The notes under the pieces: generated by a model | Seen by the model: only the letters and a program-made list of their open reading frames with translations | Database searches by the model: none | What the model was told of the DNA's origin: nothing | Program-made: the position numbers and the translations under genes | Part shown: in pieces, positions 32,432-44,253 of the stretch | Position numbering within the stretch: the first letter of the stretch is position 1 | Layout: every line of letters starts with the position of its first letter | Source of the DNA: Haematococcus lacustris | Lineage: Eukaryota; Chlorophyta; Chlorophyceae; Chlamydomonadales; Haematococcaceae | Direction of reading: 5' to 3' | NCBI GenBank assembly: GCA_030144725.1 | Contig: JASKMD010000029.1 | Coordinates: 4,579,559 to 4,643,558, forward strand | Length of the DNA stretch: 64,000 nt

Positions 32432-33034
32432 GGGGCTGGCGGTGAGGCACCTCCACGCGGTGGCCCTGGTAACAATCCGCGTTGACTTCGGTCGCACGGA
32501 TTGGCTAAGCTACCTCACCACCGCACCCAGCGGTATATAAATTGGGATGCAACGGGAAAGCCTTCCCAGGCTTGAACGGGCACCGCTTTGTCCAGCGGAA
32601 TACAAATGAGGTCCGGGTGCCGCACACGACCGCTGCGGGTCATCGAGCTGTTGTGGAGTTGTTGGCGTCATCAAGGAGGGAGCAGAGCTACCTCAATGCG
32701 GGACGTTGGCTGACAGCTGAAGTTTGGACTTTTGGAGCCTGAACTTCAGCTTTTAGTGCGACATCCGGCGGACAAGGCTGGAATTGCTCTCGTCAACGAG
32801 GAGAAGAGATTAGGCCAGCTGCCAAGTGCACTAGTCTTTGCTCCTCTCATGCCTCTTTGTTTGCCTTGGGTGCTAGCTGTGGTCTGTGGCTACAGCTAGG
32901 GCAGCTTGATGGGGACATGTCCAGCCTGTGTCCAACGTTTGGAGGTGGGAGCAGGCCGCGCCACAGGCGGAAGCTCCTCCCTTAATGCACGCCGGTTTGT
33001 ACCGGAGTAGTTTTCTTTCTTTCTTCTTTCTTCT
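32432..33034 (+). mobile_element. SINE-like retroposon, 603 bp, with (TTTC)n tail
   Basis: A perfect 12-bp duplication TTGGTTAGGTAC at 32420-32431 and 33035-33046. The 5' part can fold (AATCCGCG with CGGATT; GGTGAGG with CCTCACC), and TATATAAATT lies at 32534. The 3' end has a small hairpin (CCGGTTTGTACCGG) followed by TTTTC/TTC repeats. Its last ~120 bp recur as the truncated copy at 5257-5381. No ORF with coding character. It could be a SINE or the 3' end of an unseen LINE. Confidence 0.88.
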
Positions 33035-33046
33035 TTGGTTAGGTAC

Positions 33047-33305
33047 TGTATAGGCACCGACTACAACAAGAGGACAACACGCTATAACACATTGCATGTG
33101 CTATCACTCAACTAAGCAATGTCATTGAGATTACTATGTACGTGTGTTTGTTATCACTATCACTAACATTACATAGTACACTGCTTCGCATGCTATGTAG
33201 CATCAACCAAGATACTCCATCCGTCCTCTATCTCATTCCCTTATAATGCAAGGCGACCTCAATGTGATGAAGGTAGTCGTCCAAGCTCCAGCCCCTGCAA
33301 AGTGA
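33047..33305 (-). other. E arm sequence, inverted copy of 51586-51850
   Basis: Shares GAGGACAACA, TACATAG and GCTATGTAGC blocks in inverted order with the right arm. Its right part (33240-33305) reads on the minus strand as an acceptor CACTTTGCAG followed by GGCTGGAGC, exon-like. No complete gene. Confidence 0.6.
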
Positions 33306-35106
33306 CACAGAGTCTGGCTGGCTGGCTGTGACCAGTACTGGCTGGCTGTGACCAGTACTGGCTGCTGGCTGTGACCAGTACTGGCTGGCTGACCAGTACT
33401 GGCTGGCTGACCAGTACTGGCTGGCTGGCTGTGACCAGTACTGGCTGGCTGGTGTGACCAGTACTGGCTGGCTGACCAGTACTGGCTGGCTGGCTGTGAC
33501 CAGTACTGGCTGGCTGACCAGTACTGGCTGGCTGGCTGTGACCAGTACTGGCTGGCTGACCAGTACTGGCTGGCTGGCTGTGACCAGTACTGGTGCTGGC
33601 TGTGACCAGTACTGGCTGGCTGACCAGTACTGGCTGGCTGGCTGTGACCAGTACTGGCTGGCTGACCAGTACTGGCTGGCTGGCTGTGACCAGTACTGGC
33701 TGGCTGACCAGTACTGGCTGGCTGGCTGTGACCAGTACTGGCTGGCTGACCAGTACTGGCTGGCTGGCTGTGACCAGTACTGGCTGGCTGACCAGTACTG
33801 GCTGGCTGACCAGTACTGGCTGGCTGGCTGTGACCAGTACTGGCTGGCTGACCAGTACTGGCTGGCTGACCAGTACTGGCTGGCTGACCAGTACTGGCTG
33901 GCTGGCTGTGACCAGTACTGGCTGGCTGACCAGTACTGGCTGGCTGGCTGTGACCAGTACTGGCTGGCTGGCTGTGACCAGTACTGGCTGGCTGACCAGT
34001 ACTGGTGGCTGGCTGTGACCAGTACTGGCTGGCTGACCAGTACTGGCTGGCTGGCTGTGACCAGTACTGGCTGGCTGACCAGTACTGGCTGGCTGGCTGT
34101 GACCAGTACTGGCTGGCTGACCAGTACTGGCTGGCTGACCAGTACTGGGTGGCTGGCTGTGACCAGTACTGGCTGGCTGACCAGTACTGGCTGGCTGACC
34201 AGTACTGGCTGCTGGCTGTGACCAGTACTGGCTGCTGGCTGTGACCAGTACTGGTGCTGGCTGTGACCAGTACTGGCTGGCTGACCAGTACTGGCTGGCT
34301 GGCTGTGACCAGTACTGGCTGGCTGACCAGTACTGGCTGGCTGGCTGAGACCAGTACTGGCTGGCTGACCAGTACTGGCTGGCTGGCTGTGACCAGTACT
34401 GGCTGGCTGACCAGTACTGGCTGGCTGGCTGTGACCAGTACTGGCTGGCTGACCAGTACTGGCTGGCTGGCTGTGACCAGTACTGGCTGGCTGACCAGTA
34501 CTGGCTGGCTGGCTGTGACCAGTACTGGGCTGGCTGACCAGTACTGGCTGGCTGACCAGTACTGGTGGCTGGCTGGACCAGTACTGGCTGGCTGGCTGTG
34601 ACCAGTACTGGCTGGCTGACCAGTACTGGCTGGCTGACCAGTACTGGCTGGCTGGTGTGACCAGTACTGGCTGGCTGACCAGTACTGGCTGGCTGACCAG
34701 TACTGGCTGGCTGACCAGTACTGGCTGGCTGACCAGTACTGGCTGGCTGGCTGTGACCAGTACTGGCTGGCTGGGACCAGTACTGGCTGGCTGGCTGTGA
34801 CCAGTACTGGCTGGCTGACCAGTACTGGCTGGCTGACCAGTACTGGCTGGCTGACCAGTACTGGCTGGCTGGCTGTGACCAGTACTGGCTGGCTGACCAG
34901 TACTGGCTGGCTGACCAGTACTGGTTGGCTGGCTGTGACCAGTACTGGTGCTGGCTGACCAGTACTGGATGGCTGGCTGACCAGTACTGGCTGGCTGGCT
35001 GTGACCAGTACTGGCTGGCTGACCAGTACTGGCTGGCTGGCTGTGACCAGTACTGGCTGGCTGACCAGTACTGGCTGGCTGGCTGTGACCAGTACTGGCT
35101 GGCTGA
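33306..35106. repeat. CCAGTACTGG array, 1.8 kb (left arm of E)
   Basis: About 75 units alternating TGACCAGTACTGGCTGGC and GGCTGTGACCAGTACTGGC (18- and 24-bp spacing). All frames are open, so the long ORFs across it are artefacts. Confidence 0.95.
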
Positions 35107-35121
35107 CCGACCAGCGCTGGT

Positions 35122-35440
35122 TCGACAGCGGCAGCAGCAGCAGGGGGCAGGGGGCGGCAGCAGCAGCAGCAGCAGCAGCAGCATGGGGGCAGCAACAGTA
35201 GCAGGGGGGCAGGGGGGCAGCAGCAGCAGTAGGGGGGCAGAAGCAGCAAGGGGGCAGCAGCAGCAGCAGCAGTAGGGGGGCAGCAGCAGCAGCAGGGGCT
35301 GGGGGGCAGCAGCAGCAGCTGCAGCAGCAGCAGGGGGGCAGCCAGCAGCAGGGGGGCAGCAGCAGCAGCGGGGGCAGGGGGGCAGCAGCAGCAGCTGGGG
35401 GGCGGGGGCGGCAGCAGCAGCAGCAGCAGCAGCAGGGGCG
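35122..35440. repeat. (CAG)n-rich run with GGGG interruptions in E
   Basis: Same type as 8669-8905; inverted counterpart at 50730-50990. Confidence 0.9.
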
Positions 35441-38400
35441 GGTTGGTGTGGGCAGGGTTGGTTGGGGTGGAGTGGCACTCACCTAGCAATGCGGGCAGAG
35501 GGGACATGCCATGGTACACGTTTCATGCTCTCACTGAAAGCAGGCAAGAGCTAGGTTTGGATCAGCAAGCACATTAGCAGCAGCACTAGCAAGCAGCAAG
35601 AGCACGCTATTGAGTGGCGCCGGCAGCAGAGTGGAGAGACCTCCTGCCTGCATGCTGCTCATTACTTGCCTTTCGCCTTTCGCACTTGCTGCCTGGTTGG
35701 GGAGGGTTGCTGCTTCTTGCCACTCATGTGAGAGGGGGCAGTGCAGCGTGGGAGGGTTGCTGCTCCTTGCCACCCATGTGAGAGGGGGCAGTGCAGCGTG
35801 GGAGGAGGGTGGGAGGGAGCGAGGGTTGCAATGGGGAGGGTAGGGGATGGGGAGGGGAGCAGTGGTGGGGTACACAGCTGTATCTCCAGGTGAGTGTGAT
35901 GGTGTAGTTGGAGGTGGTGGTCGGGGGGCTGGGCTAGGCGGGGACGGGGGTAGGGACAAGGGAGGGCAATAGTGTTGATGATCTGTATACATGGGATAGA
36001 GAAGGGGAGGGGCAGGGAGCAGGGAGCGAAAGGGGGAGCTTGTGTGTGGGCGGGGGGAGGAGCGGGAGCGGGGGCGGGGATGGGGGAAGCGTGTCGATGA
36101 ACTGGGAGGGGGTGATTGTGTAAGGGAAAGGAAGGCTGGGCGGGGGTAGGGGCAGGGGAGCGAGCGGGGGCGGGGGTAGGGGGGGGACGGGGTCGGGGGC
36201 AGGGGCGGGGGAGGGGGGAATGTGTTGATGGATTGTGTATCGGGGAAAGGGAAGGGGAAGGGAGTTGCCCATCAGACCTGCAGCCAAGGGGCGTGCATGT
36301 CAGGTAGGGAGATCAGGCTAGGCACTGAGTGTTAGCCACTTACCGGTAGCCACCAGCCACCACTCAATGGCAGGGAGCAGGGAGCGAAAGGGTCAGGAAG
36401 AAGAGGGGGAAGGGGGAGCTTGTGTGTGGAGGGGGGTGGGAAGGGGGTGGTAGTGACGCCAAGGTGCCAAGGTAGGTTGGTGAAGGTTTGCTCTTGGCTG
36501 CTGGGAAGGGTAGAGAGGGGAGGGCAGGTGGCTGCGATGCCAGGGGGATAGAAGGCGAGGGGGAAGAGAAAGGAGAGGGGGGAAGGTGGGGTGCTAGGAG
36601 TGACCATCAGACCTGCAGCAAACACGGTGCGTGCTAGTGGTTAGGCTGGGTGATAATGGACGCTGAATGGCAAGGGCGACCCACTCACCGCTAACGTTGT
36701 GCTGCTCCGTGTTGCACAATATTGGCTCTTACCTTGGAGTGGTGTTGGCGCTTACCTTGAAGTGGTGTTGTTAGTGGTGGGGGTGAAAGAGCCAGGGTAG
36801 GGTTGAGCGTCAAGGGTGGGGTGGGCTCTCTTCTGTCTGCTGGAACAAGGGAGGGGGCTTGGATGTCAGTGAGGAGGTTACGGGGAGGGAGGGAGAAAGG
36901 GAGGGAGGGAGGGGAGAGGAAGGGAGGGAGGGGGGGAGGGAGGGGGGCGGGGGGTGGGATGTTGGGGTAAGGACGGGGTAAGGGATGTTGGGGTAAGGGG
37001 GAATGTGACTTGGTGTAACTGTCAAACCTGCAGCAAACACGGGGCGTGCTAGCAGTTAGGATGGGTTATTGGACACTGAAAGGCGGGGGACTGGCCACTC
37101 AGCGCGCAGGTTGGTGCTCCATTCTACGCAATGCCAGTTCCTTGTTGGCTCCTTGTGAGCTGTCACCGTGGACTTACCTTTGTGGTGGTGTTGGTGGGAA
37201 GAGGGTGGGGTAGGGTGGGTAGGGAAGGGGGAAGGAGGCACGGGCGGGAGTATAGGCGTCGGACCAAGGTAAGGGAGGGGGCTGTGATGTCAGGGTGGAG
37301 GTGAGGGGGGAAGTGGGGGGAGCGGAAACGTGGCAGTGATGGTGACCAGGTGACGGGGTAGGGAAGGGGTAGGGAGGGAGACAAGGTAGGCCCGCAGTAT
37401 AGATAGGGGGGTAAGGGGCCCTGTAGTGGGGAGGGAGGAAGGGAGGGAGGTAGGCGATCGTGGTGATCTGGAGGAGAGGGAGGGAGGTCCCAAGTGTATC
37501 CTTAAGACCTGCAACAAATATGGGGTATGCTCACAATGAGGCTTGGTAATGAGAACCACCGAAAGGCGTGGGGCTGGCTACTCACCTCTTATGCTCCGTG
37601 CTCCTCCATGGAGGTTTGCTCTGGGCAGGGCTGGGCTGGGCGTGTCCTTGCTGGTGGGTGCTCTGGTGAGGGATGAGGGTGAAGGTGAGGGTGAGGGTGA
37701 GGGTGGGAGGTGACAGGTGGGGCCATCAGACCTGCAACAAACACGGTGCGTGCTAGTGGTTAGGCTGGGTGAGTAATGGACACTGATAGGCAACGGCGAC
37801 CCACTCACCGCTAATGCCGTGCTGCTCCATGCTGACCATGTTGGTTTCCTGTTGGCTCTTACCTTGGAGTGGAGTTGGCTCTTACCTTGGAGTGGTTTTA
37901 CCTTCACTCCTACAATTTAGTCCCTGCGTTTGTCCCTGCGTTCTACCGACCTTGTCTGATCGGGCTGAAAATTTGATAGATGGCAGTTTTCAGAAAATAA
38001 AACATATTTCTCAAGAAAATTACTTGGAAAAATCCAAAAGTTGTTGCGCTGTGGCCCGCAACCTATCCCTGCACTTATCCCTGCACCTACGCCCCAGGGC
38101 CACAGCGCAGCCGCCTTTGATTTTTTAACATATTCTTTCTAAAACATATGTTTTATTTTCTGCAAACTACCATCTATCAAAATTTCAGCCCGATCGGACA
38201 AGGTCGGTAGAACGCAGGGACAAACGCAGGGACTAAGTTGTAGGAGTGTTGGAGTGGTGTTGTTAGTGGTGGGGGTGGAAGAGCCAGGGTAGGGTTGGGC
38301 GTCAAGGGCGGGGTGGGCTCACTTCTGTCTGCTGGGGTAAGGGAGGGGGCTGGGATGTCAGGGGGGAGGTGACGGGGAGGGGGGAAGCAGGGGTTGGGGA

Positions 38401-39547
38401 GAGGTGAAAGTGGAATTGGTGGGACAGGGTAGGGAAGGGGAAGGGAGGCTAGTGGCATGACTGAAGGCGTCGGACCTGCAGCAAGCAAGGAGCGTGTTTA
38501 CGGTGAGGCTGGCATGACATCCTAGGAAGCCGTGCGTATTGCATGACGGAGGCACTCACCTGGCATAGAGCAAATATGATGGGATGTTGTGAAGAGGGGT
38601 ACAAGCCTTTTCGTGTCCTTGCTGTTTGCAATCATGCTTAGGCTTCCAAAGGCAAGGCAATACAACCCACAACATGCATGCTCACGCACCTGCCAGGGTG
38701 AGGGTGAGGGTGAGGGTGGGGGTGGGGGTGGAGAGGGGGAAATGTATTGTCAAACTGGGAGGGGGGGGTTGTATAGGGCAGAGGGAAGGGGAGGTGCCCA
38801 TTACACCTGCAGTCAGCCAAGGGGAAGGGAAAGGAGAGGGAGGGGGAGGGAGGGAGGGAGGGGGAGGGGGGGAGGGGGGAGGGGGGAGGGGGGGAGGGGG
38901 GAGGGGGGGAGGGGGGGGGGAGGGGGGAGGGGGGAGGGGGGAGGGGGGAGGGGGGAGGGGGGAGGGGGAGGGGGAGGGGGAGGGGGAGGGGAGGGAGGGG
39001 GGAGGGGGGGAGGGGGGAGGGGGAGGGGGGGAGGGGGGAGGGGGGGAGGGAGGGGACCATTAATCCTGCAGCAGCACAAAAGGCACGCTAGTGGTTAAGC
39101 TAGGTAGAGGGAGCCACATACCTGCACAGGGATAGCCACTCACCTTGACAACTTCGCATGGTTTGCATGGATGACGGCGCGGCTTGCTCGTAGTGTGTCG
39201 CTGCGTTGCTAGGCTGGCTACGTTGGCATCTCGCGTGGCTGCGTGGCTGCGACTTTGCGAGGTTGTGTAGCTGTGTCGCGATGCTGGTGAAGTGGCTGGA
39301 CTGCGGGGCTGAGCTAGCTACGTAAATGGCTGTACGCCTAGCTTCGAGGTTGGCTGCGTTGATGGAAATGGAAATGGAAATGGCTGCAACGCTAGTTGAA
39401 ACAACCTTGTGTGTCTGAGCTAGCTAGCTAGCTGCGATGTGGCTGGGAGCGAGCTGAGCATCGGGCCTGACTGCGAGGCTGGTTGCAAGGCTGCGAGGCT
39501 GCGAGGCTGGTTGCAAGGCGCCTGGCTACCTAGATGCGGGTCGCGGG
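35441..39547 (-). other. Tandem micro-exon/polypyrimidine units, left arm of E
   Basis: G-rich on the plus strand. At about 36300, 36600, 37020, 37500, 37720 and 38465 the minus strand repeats an ordered set: GTAAGAGCCA-type donor, short exon-like piece, GTGAGTGG donor, CAGCCTAAC branch-point-like motif, and TTTGCTGCAGGTC acceptor, then 100-300 bp of pyrimidine. 38820-39050 is an extreme (GGGGGA)n run. The right end (39160-39547) has GGCTGCGAGGCTG repeats. No conserved peptide was found. Confidence 0.6.
37905..38248. mobile_element. CACTC foldback MITE, 344 bp
   Basis: Ends CACTCCTACAATTTAGTCC with inverted right end; flanks TT/TT. Inserted into one of the spliceable units. Confidence 0.95.
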
Positions 39548-39552
39548 GGCAG

Positions 39553-39777
39553 TGTCACAAAGTGGCAATGCCAAAGGGCCTACTTGCCCGCGGAAATAGT
39601 GAAGTCGTGATTGGGTCGCTCCTTCCTCGCGACCAACGTCCGTAGCTTCCTTAGGGGTGAATCTCTTGTTGCCCTTGCACCAAGTCCCCGTTAGCTCTAC
39701 GGCCCGCGGTGGTATTTCACCGTCACACTTCGTGTAAACAGAGGTTAGGCCTCTCCCGAGCCATGCACTCTGTTACA
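39553..39777 (-). repeat. 3' LTR of chromovirus
   Basis: 225 bp, matching 47605-47831 with a few substitutions and small indels. The polypurine tract abuts it at 39778-39788 (minus GGGGGGAT). Confidence 0.95.
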
Positions 39778-40293
39778 ATCCCCCCGACTTGGCCAAAACC
39801 CGTCCTCGGGATAAAAGACCAAGGGAGCGCCATTCCACAAGGTAGCTAGTCTCATGAGGGCTCCGGCAGTGTTGGTGCACAGGATTAGAACCATTGCGTG
39901 ATCAGCGCGAATGATCTGGGCGTGTTCGGACCGGTACCGAGTTGTTACGCCGCACCAAGGACGACAGTGCACACATACAGACGGCTAAGAGCATTCTCGC
40001 TCATGATAGCCCTGCTTACACTGTTTGGGAGGTGCACACATACAGCAACCAGGGTCCTGCTCACACCACGTCTGGTGTGCACATACAGACGACCACATAG
40101 TCCTGCTTGCACTCCTGTCCTTATGTCACTGCACTGTGCTCTATGACAATTAACACTGGGGCTTTGCAACAACCACGCAGCTTGTCATGCACTTGTCAAA
40201 TGTGAAGCTCATGTTCACCATGGAGCAAACACAAATGCTTCGACACCCATGAGGTGCCGGCAGCTACTTCATCTGGCCTGATGAGTAGAGGGA

Positions 40294-43200
40294 CTAGATG
40301 ATCTCGGGGGTCGGGATCAAAGTACCTTTGTATTCTTTGATGAGATCCTTGGATATGTTCTTGGCAGGTTCCCATAAGTCGTGTTCGGGGCCATAGCCAG
40401 CCCACCTGACCAAGTATTCAACTCGACCCTTGACGGTCCTATGTTTCAGGATGCGCTCGACCAGGAACCACTGACCGTCGCCCAAGTCAAGGGGAGGAGG
40501 GGGTAGGATCATCCCCGGCCCATCTCTGTGGAGCTTGAGCTTAGACACATGGAATACATCATGTATCTTGAACCCATCGGGAAGCTTGACCCTGTAGGCT
40601 ACTTCATTGATCTTTGCCGTGATAGGCATCGGGCCAATGTACAAGGGTAGCAGCTTAGGAGATCCCGGGTTCTTGAACCTGAGGTGTTTGGTACTAAGAA
40701 GCACCTGATCACCCACTTGGAACTTAGCGTCCGTATGGTTCATGTCATAGTACGCCTTCTGCCTGTGCCGGGCAGCATGGATAGCCTGTTTGGCTTTTTC
40801 CAAGTTTGAGTAGATGACCTTTGTAAAGTCTCTTGCACTTTCATTTGCCGTGGACTCTAAATCCAGAGTGAGAGGGAGACGGGGGTCGAAGCCACTGTTC
40901 AACCGGAATGGCGTTGTCCGTATTGATGTGTGGAAGGAGTTGTTGATGGCAAACTCAATGGGTGCCAGGAACTGATCCCAATCATTAAACTCTGCCCCCA
41001 CATAATGTCTCAACATGTCTTCCATTACTTTGTTGACCCTCTCCGTTTGACCATCGGTCTGCGGATGGAAAGCAGTTGACATGCACTGCTTCGATTGCAT
41101 GATCTTCATAAGTCCTTTGAAGAACTCCCCTTGGAACCTTGTATCTCTATCAGAGATGATGGTCCTAGGCATGCCATGCAGTTTGAAGACATTGTCAAAG
41201 AAGAGCTTTGCTACTTGTATTCCTCCACTCTTTTCGGTCATGGCCATTAGGTGTACCATCTTGGTCAACCTATCGACGACCACGAGGATTGAGTCATTGC
41301 CAGCCTCGGACTTGGGTAGCTTGACCACAAAGTCCATACTCACACTATCCCATGGGTATTCAGGCACGGGAAGGGGTTGCAGCAAGCCAGCTGGTTTCTT
41401 TGTGCTTGACTTGTTTCGTTGACACACTTGGCACCCGCGCACATATGCTGTCACGAAAGCATGCATCCCTGGCCACCAGAAGTGTGAGGCCACTGCCTGG
41501 AATGTTTTCTCTAGACCTCCATGCCCGCTTGTGGTTGCGTTATGGAGCTCATAGAGGATACCCTTTCTCAACCCTGGGACGTCAGGCACGACCACTTGTT
41601 TGTCGCGGTACCATATGCCTGAATCACTAAGCCGCAGGTTCTGCGTATTGTGATCGTCCTCAAACCATGGGTCTTGTTTGTACCCTTCTTGAATGGTTAG
41701 GAGCACATTGTATGTGTCATCCGGGGTTTGGGGATTCCTTAGTTCTGTGTGAGTCACCTCAAAAGTGACCTTCTTCTTTGCAGGCCTCTTGGGTTTTGGC
41801 TTCTTAACCACCTCAGCGGGTATAGGTTGTTGCGTTGGTTTCGCATTACCTGTGCCGCTACGTGTCACGGCCATTAGAAGCGCCGTCACTCGTACGGGTG
41901 GATAGCGAGACAATGGATCGGCCACATTGATCTTGCCTGGTTTATACTCCCATGAGAGTTGTTTGAATCTCTGTAGAAATTCTGACCATCTGGTCTGCCG
42001 TCTTGAGAGGTTAGGCTGTGTTTGAAGGTATACCAATGGGTTGTGGTCTGTTATGACTCTGAACTTCACCCCCTCCAAAAAGCATCGCCATGTCTTTAGA
42101 GCATGGACGACTGCCAAGAGCTCCTGCTCACCCGTTGTGTAGTTAACTTCAGCTGGCAACAGGCGCCTGCTTTCGTAGGCGATAGGGTGTTTGTCTTGCA
42201 TTAACACCGCGCCTATGCCAGTCACAGATGCATCACAGAGCACCTGGAATTCCTTGTTGAAATCTGGCAATGATAACACGGGAGCATTTGATAGAGCGTG
42301 CTTGACGCCTTGAAAAGCCTCCTCACATTTGTCATCCCAGCACCACGTTACATCCTTTTTGGTAAGGTTCGTTAGCGGTTCCACCAGCTTGGCAAAACCT
42401 TGGATGAACATCCTAAAATAGGTGGCGAGGCCGACAAATGAGCGTATAGCGGCAACATCATTGAGTGGTGGCCAATCTTTAATGCTCTGTATCTTAGCTG
42501 GGTCAGGACGAATGCCATTGACACCGACTAGATGTCCGAGGAACTTAAGCTCAGACTTCTCAAACTCGCACTTTTTCAGCTTGGCATATAGTTCATGCTC
42601 CTTAAGGATGCGGAACACAATTTCCAAATGCTTCAAGTGCTCAGCTTTGTTTTTGCTGAACACAAGGATATCGTCGAGGTATACCACGACAAAGTCATTG
42701 AGGTAATCCCGGAATATATCATTCATGACCGCCTGGAACGTGGCGGGAGCATTGGTGAGGCCGAAGCTTAGCACTTTGAACTGGTAATGTCCATAAGGTG
42801 TGCGGAAAGCCGATTTGGGTACATCCTCCGGTTGGATGCGGATTTGATGATAGCCAGACTGCAAATCAAGGCTGCTAAATACTGTAGCACCATGCAGACG
42901 GTCGAGCAATTGATCTATCCGTGGCAAAGGGTATTTGTTCTTCACAGTAACCTTGTTCAATGCCCGGTAGTCAATGCACATGCGTAGAGAGCCATCTGCT
43001 TTGGTGACAAACAAAACAGGTGCACCAAAAGGTGAGGAGCTAGGTTCGATAAGATCATGAGCTAAGAGCTCTTTGATTTGCCTTTCGACCTCTTGCAGTT
43101 CCGCTGGAGACATCCGATACATGGGTCGGAATGGCGGCTTCGCTCCTGGCTCAAGGGGAATGGTATGCGCGACTTTGCGCGTTGGTGGGAGTCCCCGCAA

Positions 43201-44220
43201 CTCCTCCGAGAATATTGTGTGATATTCGTTGATCAACCTTTTTACAGGCGCGCTGACCTTTAGGTCGTTTAAGCGCTCGTCAATTGTCTCGACGATGGCT
43301 GAAGTCACATAGACCATGACCGCGTGTTGTCCCTTGCTTACATCGCGTTTGGCTTTACTCATGCTTATGCAAGAGATGCCAAGGGAATTAGCTTGGTCTG
43401 CCAGTGGTCTGGGAGTTAGTGTGCAACGCCGATTGTACGGCCCTTCAATTGCACAAACTTGTTCCTTGTAGTCCAACACCACTTTGTTGGCAAGCATGAA
43501 ATCTTGACCAAGTATAATATCCTGTTGAGAAGCCATGTCGATTACAAAACATGTACAGGCTTTAACAAGGCCATGCAATTTGACTTTGATGTTGCACCGT
43601 CCTTGGGTCTCACCCTGACTGCCATTGGCTAGTACGACGGGGCGAGAACAACCAATGGTTCTCAGCTGTAGCCTGGCAACAACATCCTTGCTTATGAAGC
43701 AATGGGTCGCGCCCGAATCCATGAGCACAGTCACAGGATTACACTTGACAGTGGCACCAAATGTCATCAGTGGGGCACTTGCAGTTTTGTTCACAGTTGT
43801 CACACACAACATGGAAACACTGACAGGCGCATCACTAAACACTTGAACAGCGCAGGACGGAGTTTCACCGTTGGTCCGCATTAAGCTGCCTTTAGGAAAA
43901 GTGTGTATCAAGTGCCAGCCTTCAGTAAGCTGCTTCCACTCACGCCAGGTATGGCCACGCTTGATCCTGGGTAGTAGCACACAAGCAGATGTAGTGGTCG
44001 GCAACACCTCTTTGCTATGTTTATAGTGTTGCAAGCACTCAGTGAGGTGTTCAGTTGCACAGTCTATCCATAAGTGCTTGCCAGGCACAAGACAAGACAT
44101 GAACTGTGCTTGTGAGGTGATTGTTTGAGCATCCGTCTGAGCATCATGCAACAGATCAAAGGGTTTACCCACTTTGGCAGCAATCAAGTTGACAAGATTT
44201 GCATGCACGGGAGCTCTCAC
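40294..44220 (-). CDS. pol: Chromovirus Pol polyprotein (PR-RT-RNase H-IN-chromodomain)
   Basis: About 1308 residues from the GTG at 44220; the frame is open back to the gag TGA. It encodes the enzymes for reverse transcription and integration. In order: aspartic protease [10 protein letters not shown] near residue 168; RT with [11 protein letters not shown] near 515; RNase H with [13 protein letters not shown]; the integrase zinc finger ([10 protein letters not shown] to CQVCQRN); the catalytic core with [17 protein letters not shown] and [13 protein letters not shown] (the DDE triad region); and a C-terminal chromodomain ([20 protein letters not shown], then [10 protein letters not shown]). 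RT before integrase plus a chromodomain places it in Ty3/gypsy chromoviruses. All catalytic motifs are present. Confidence 0.96.
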   Translation of the reverse strand: MRAPVHANLVNLIAAKVGKPFDLLHDAQTDAQTITSQAQFMSCLVPGKHLWIDCATEHLTECLQHYKHSKEVLPTTTSACVLLPRIKRGHTWREWKQLTEGWHLIHTFPKGSLMRTNGETPSCAVQVFSDAPVSVSMLCVTTVNKTASAPLMTFGATVKCNPVTVLMDSGATHCFISKDVVARLQLRTIGCSRPVVLANGSQGETQGRCNIKVKLHGLVKACTCFVIDMASQQDIILGQDFMLANKVVLDYKEQVCAIEGPYNRRCTLTPRPLADQANSLGISCISMSKAKRDVSKGQHAVMVYVTSAIVETIDERLNDLKVSAPVKRLINEYHTIFSEELRGLPPTRKVAHTIPLEPGAKPPFRPMYRMSPAELQEVERQIKELLAHDLIEPSSSPFGAPVLFVTKADGSLRMCIDYRALNKVTVKNKYPLPRIDQLLDRLHGATVFSSLDLQSGYHQIRIQPEDVPKSAFRTPYGHYQFKVLSFGLTNAPATFQAVMNDIFRDYLNDFVVVYLDDILVFSKNKAEHLKHLEIVFRILKEHELYAKLKKCEFEKSELKFLGHLVGVNGIRPDPAKIQSIKDWPPLNDVAAIRSFVGLATYFRMFIQGFAKLVEPLTNLTKKDVTWCWDDKCEEAFQGVKHALSNAPVLSLPDFNKEFQVLCDASVTGIGAVLMQDKHPIAYESRRLLPAEVNYTTGEQELLAVVHALKTWRCFLEGVKFRVITDHNPLVYLQTQPNLSRRQTRWSEFLQRFKQLSWEYKPGKINVADPLSRYPPVRVTALLMAVTRSGTGNAKPTQQPIPAEVVKKPKPKRPAKKKVTFEVTHTELRNPQTPDDTYNVLLTIQEGYKQDPWFEDDHNTQNLRLSDSGIWYRDKQVVVPDVPGLRKGILYELHNATTSGHGGLEKTFQAVASHFWWPGMHAFVTAYVRGCQVCQRNKSSTKKPAGLLQPLPVPEYPWDSVSMDFVVKLPKSEAGNDSILVVVDRLTKMVHLMAMTEKSGGIQVAKLFFDNVFKLHGMPRTIISDRDTRFQGEFFKGLMKIMQSKQCMSTAFHPQTDGQTERVNKVMEDMLRHYVGAEFNDWDQFLAPIEFAINNSFHTSIRTTPFRLNSGFDPRLPLTLDLESTANESARDFTKVIYSNLEKAKQAIHAARHRQKAYYDMNHTDAKFQVGDQVLLSTKHLRFKNPGSPKLLPLYIGPMPITAKINEVAYRVKLPDGFKIHDVFHVSKLKLHRDGPGMILPPPPLDLGDGQWFLVERILKHRTVKGRVEYLVRWAGYGPEHDLWEPAKNISKDLIKEYKGTLIPTPEII

Positions 44221-44253
44221 CTTGTCGGTCAGATGTCTTGCTGACCCGGATTG

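Noticed and set aside
33228..35519. Overlapping 740-760-codon ORFs rich in SQPVLV or QYWSAS repeats
   Set aside because: Produced by the CCAGTACTGG satellite; three frames are open at once and none has coding character.
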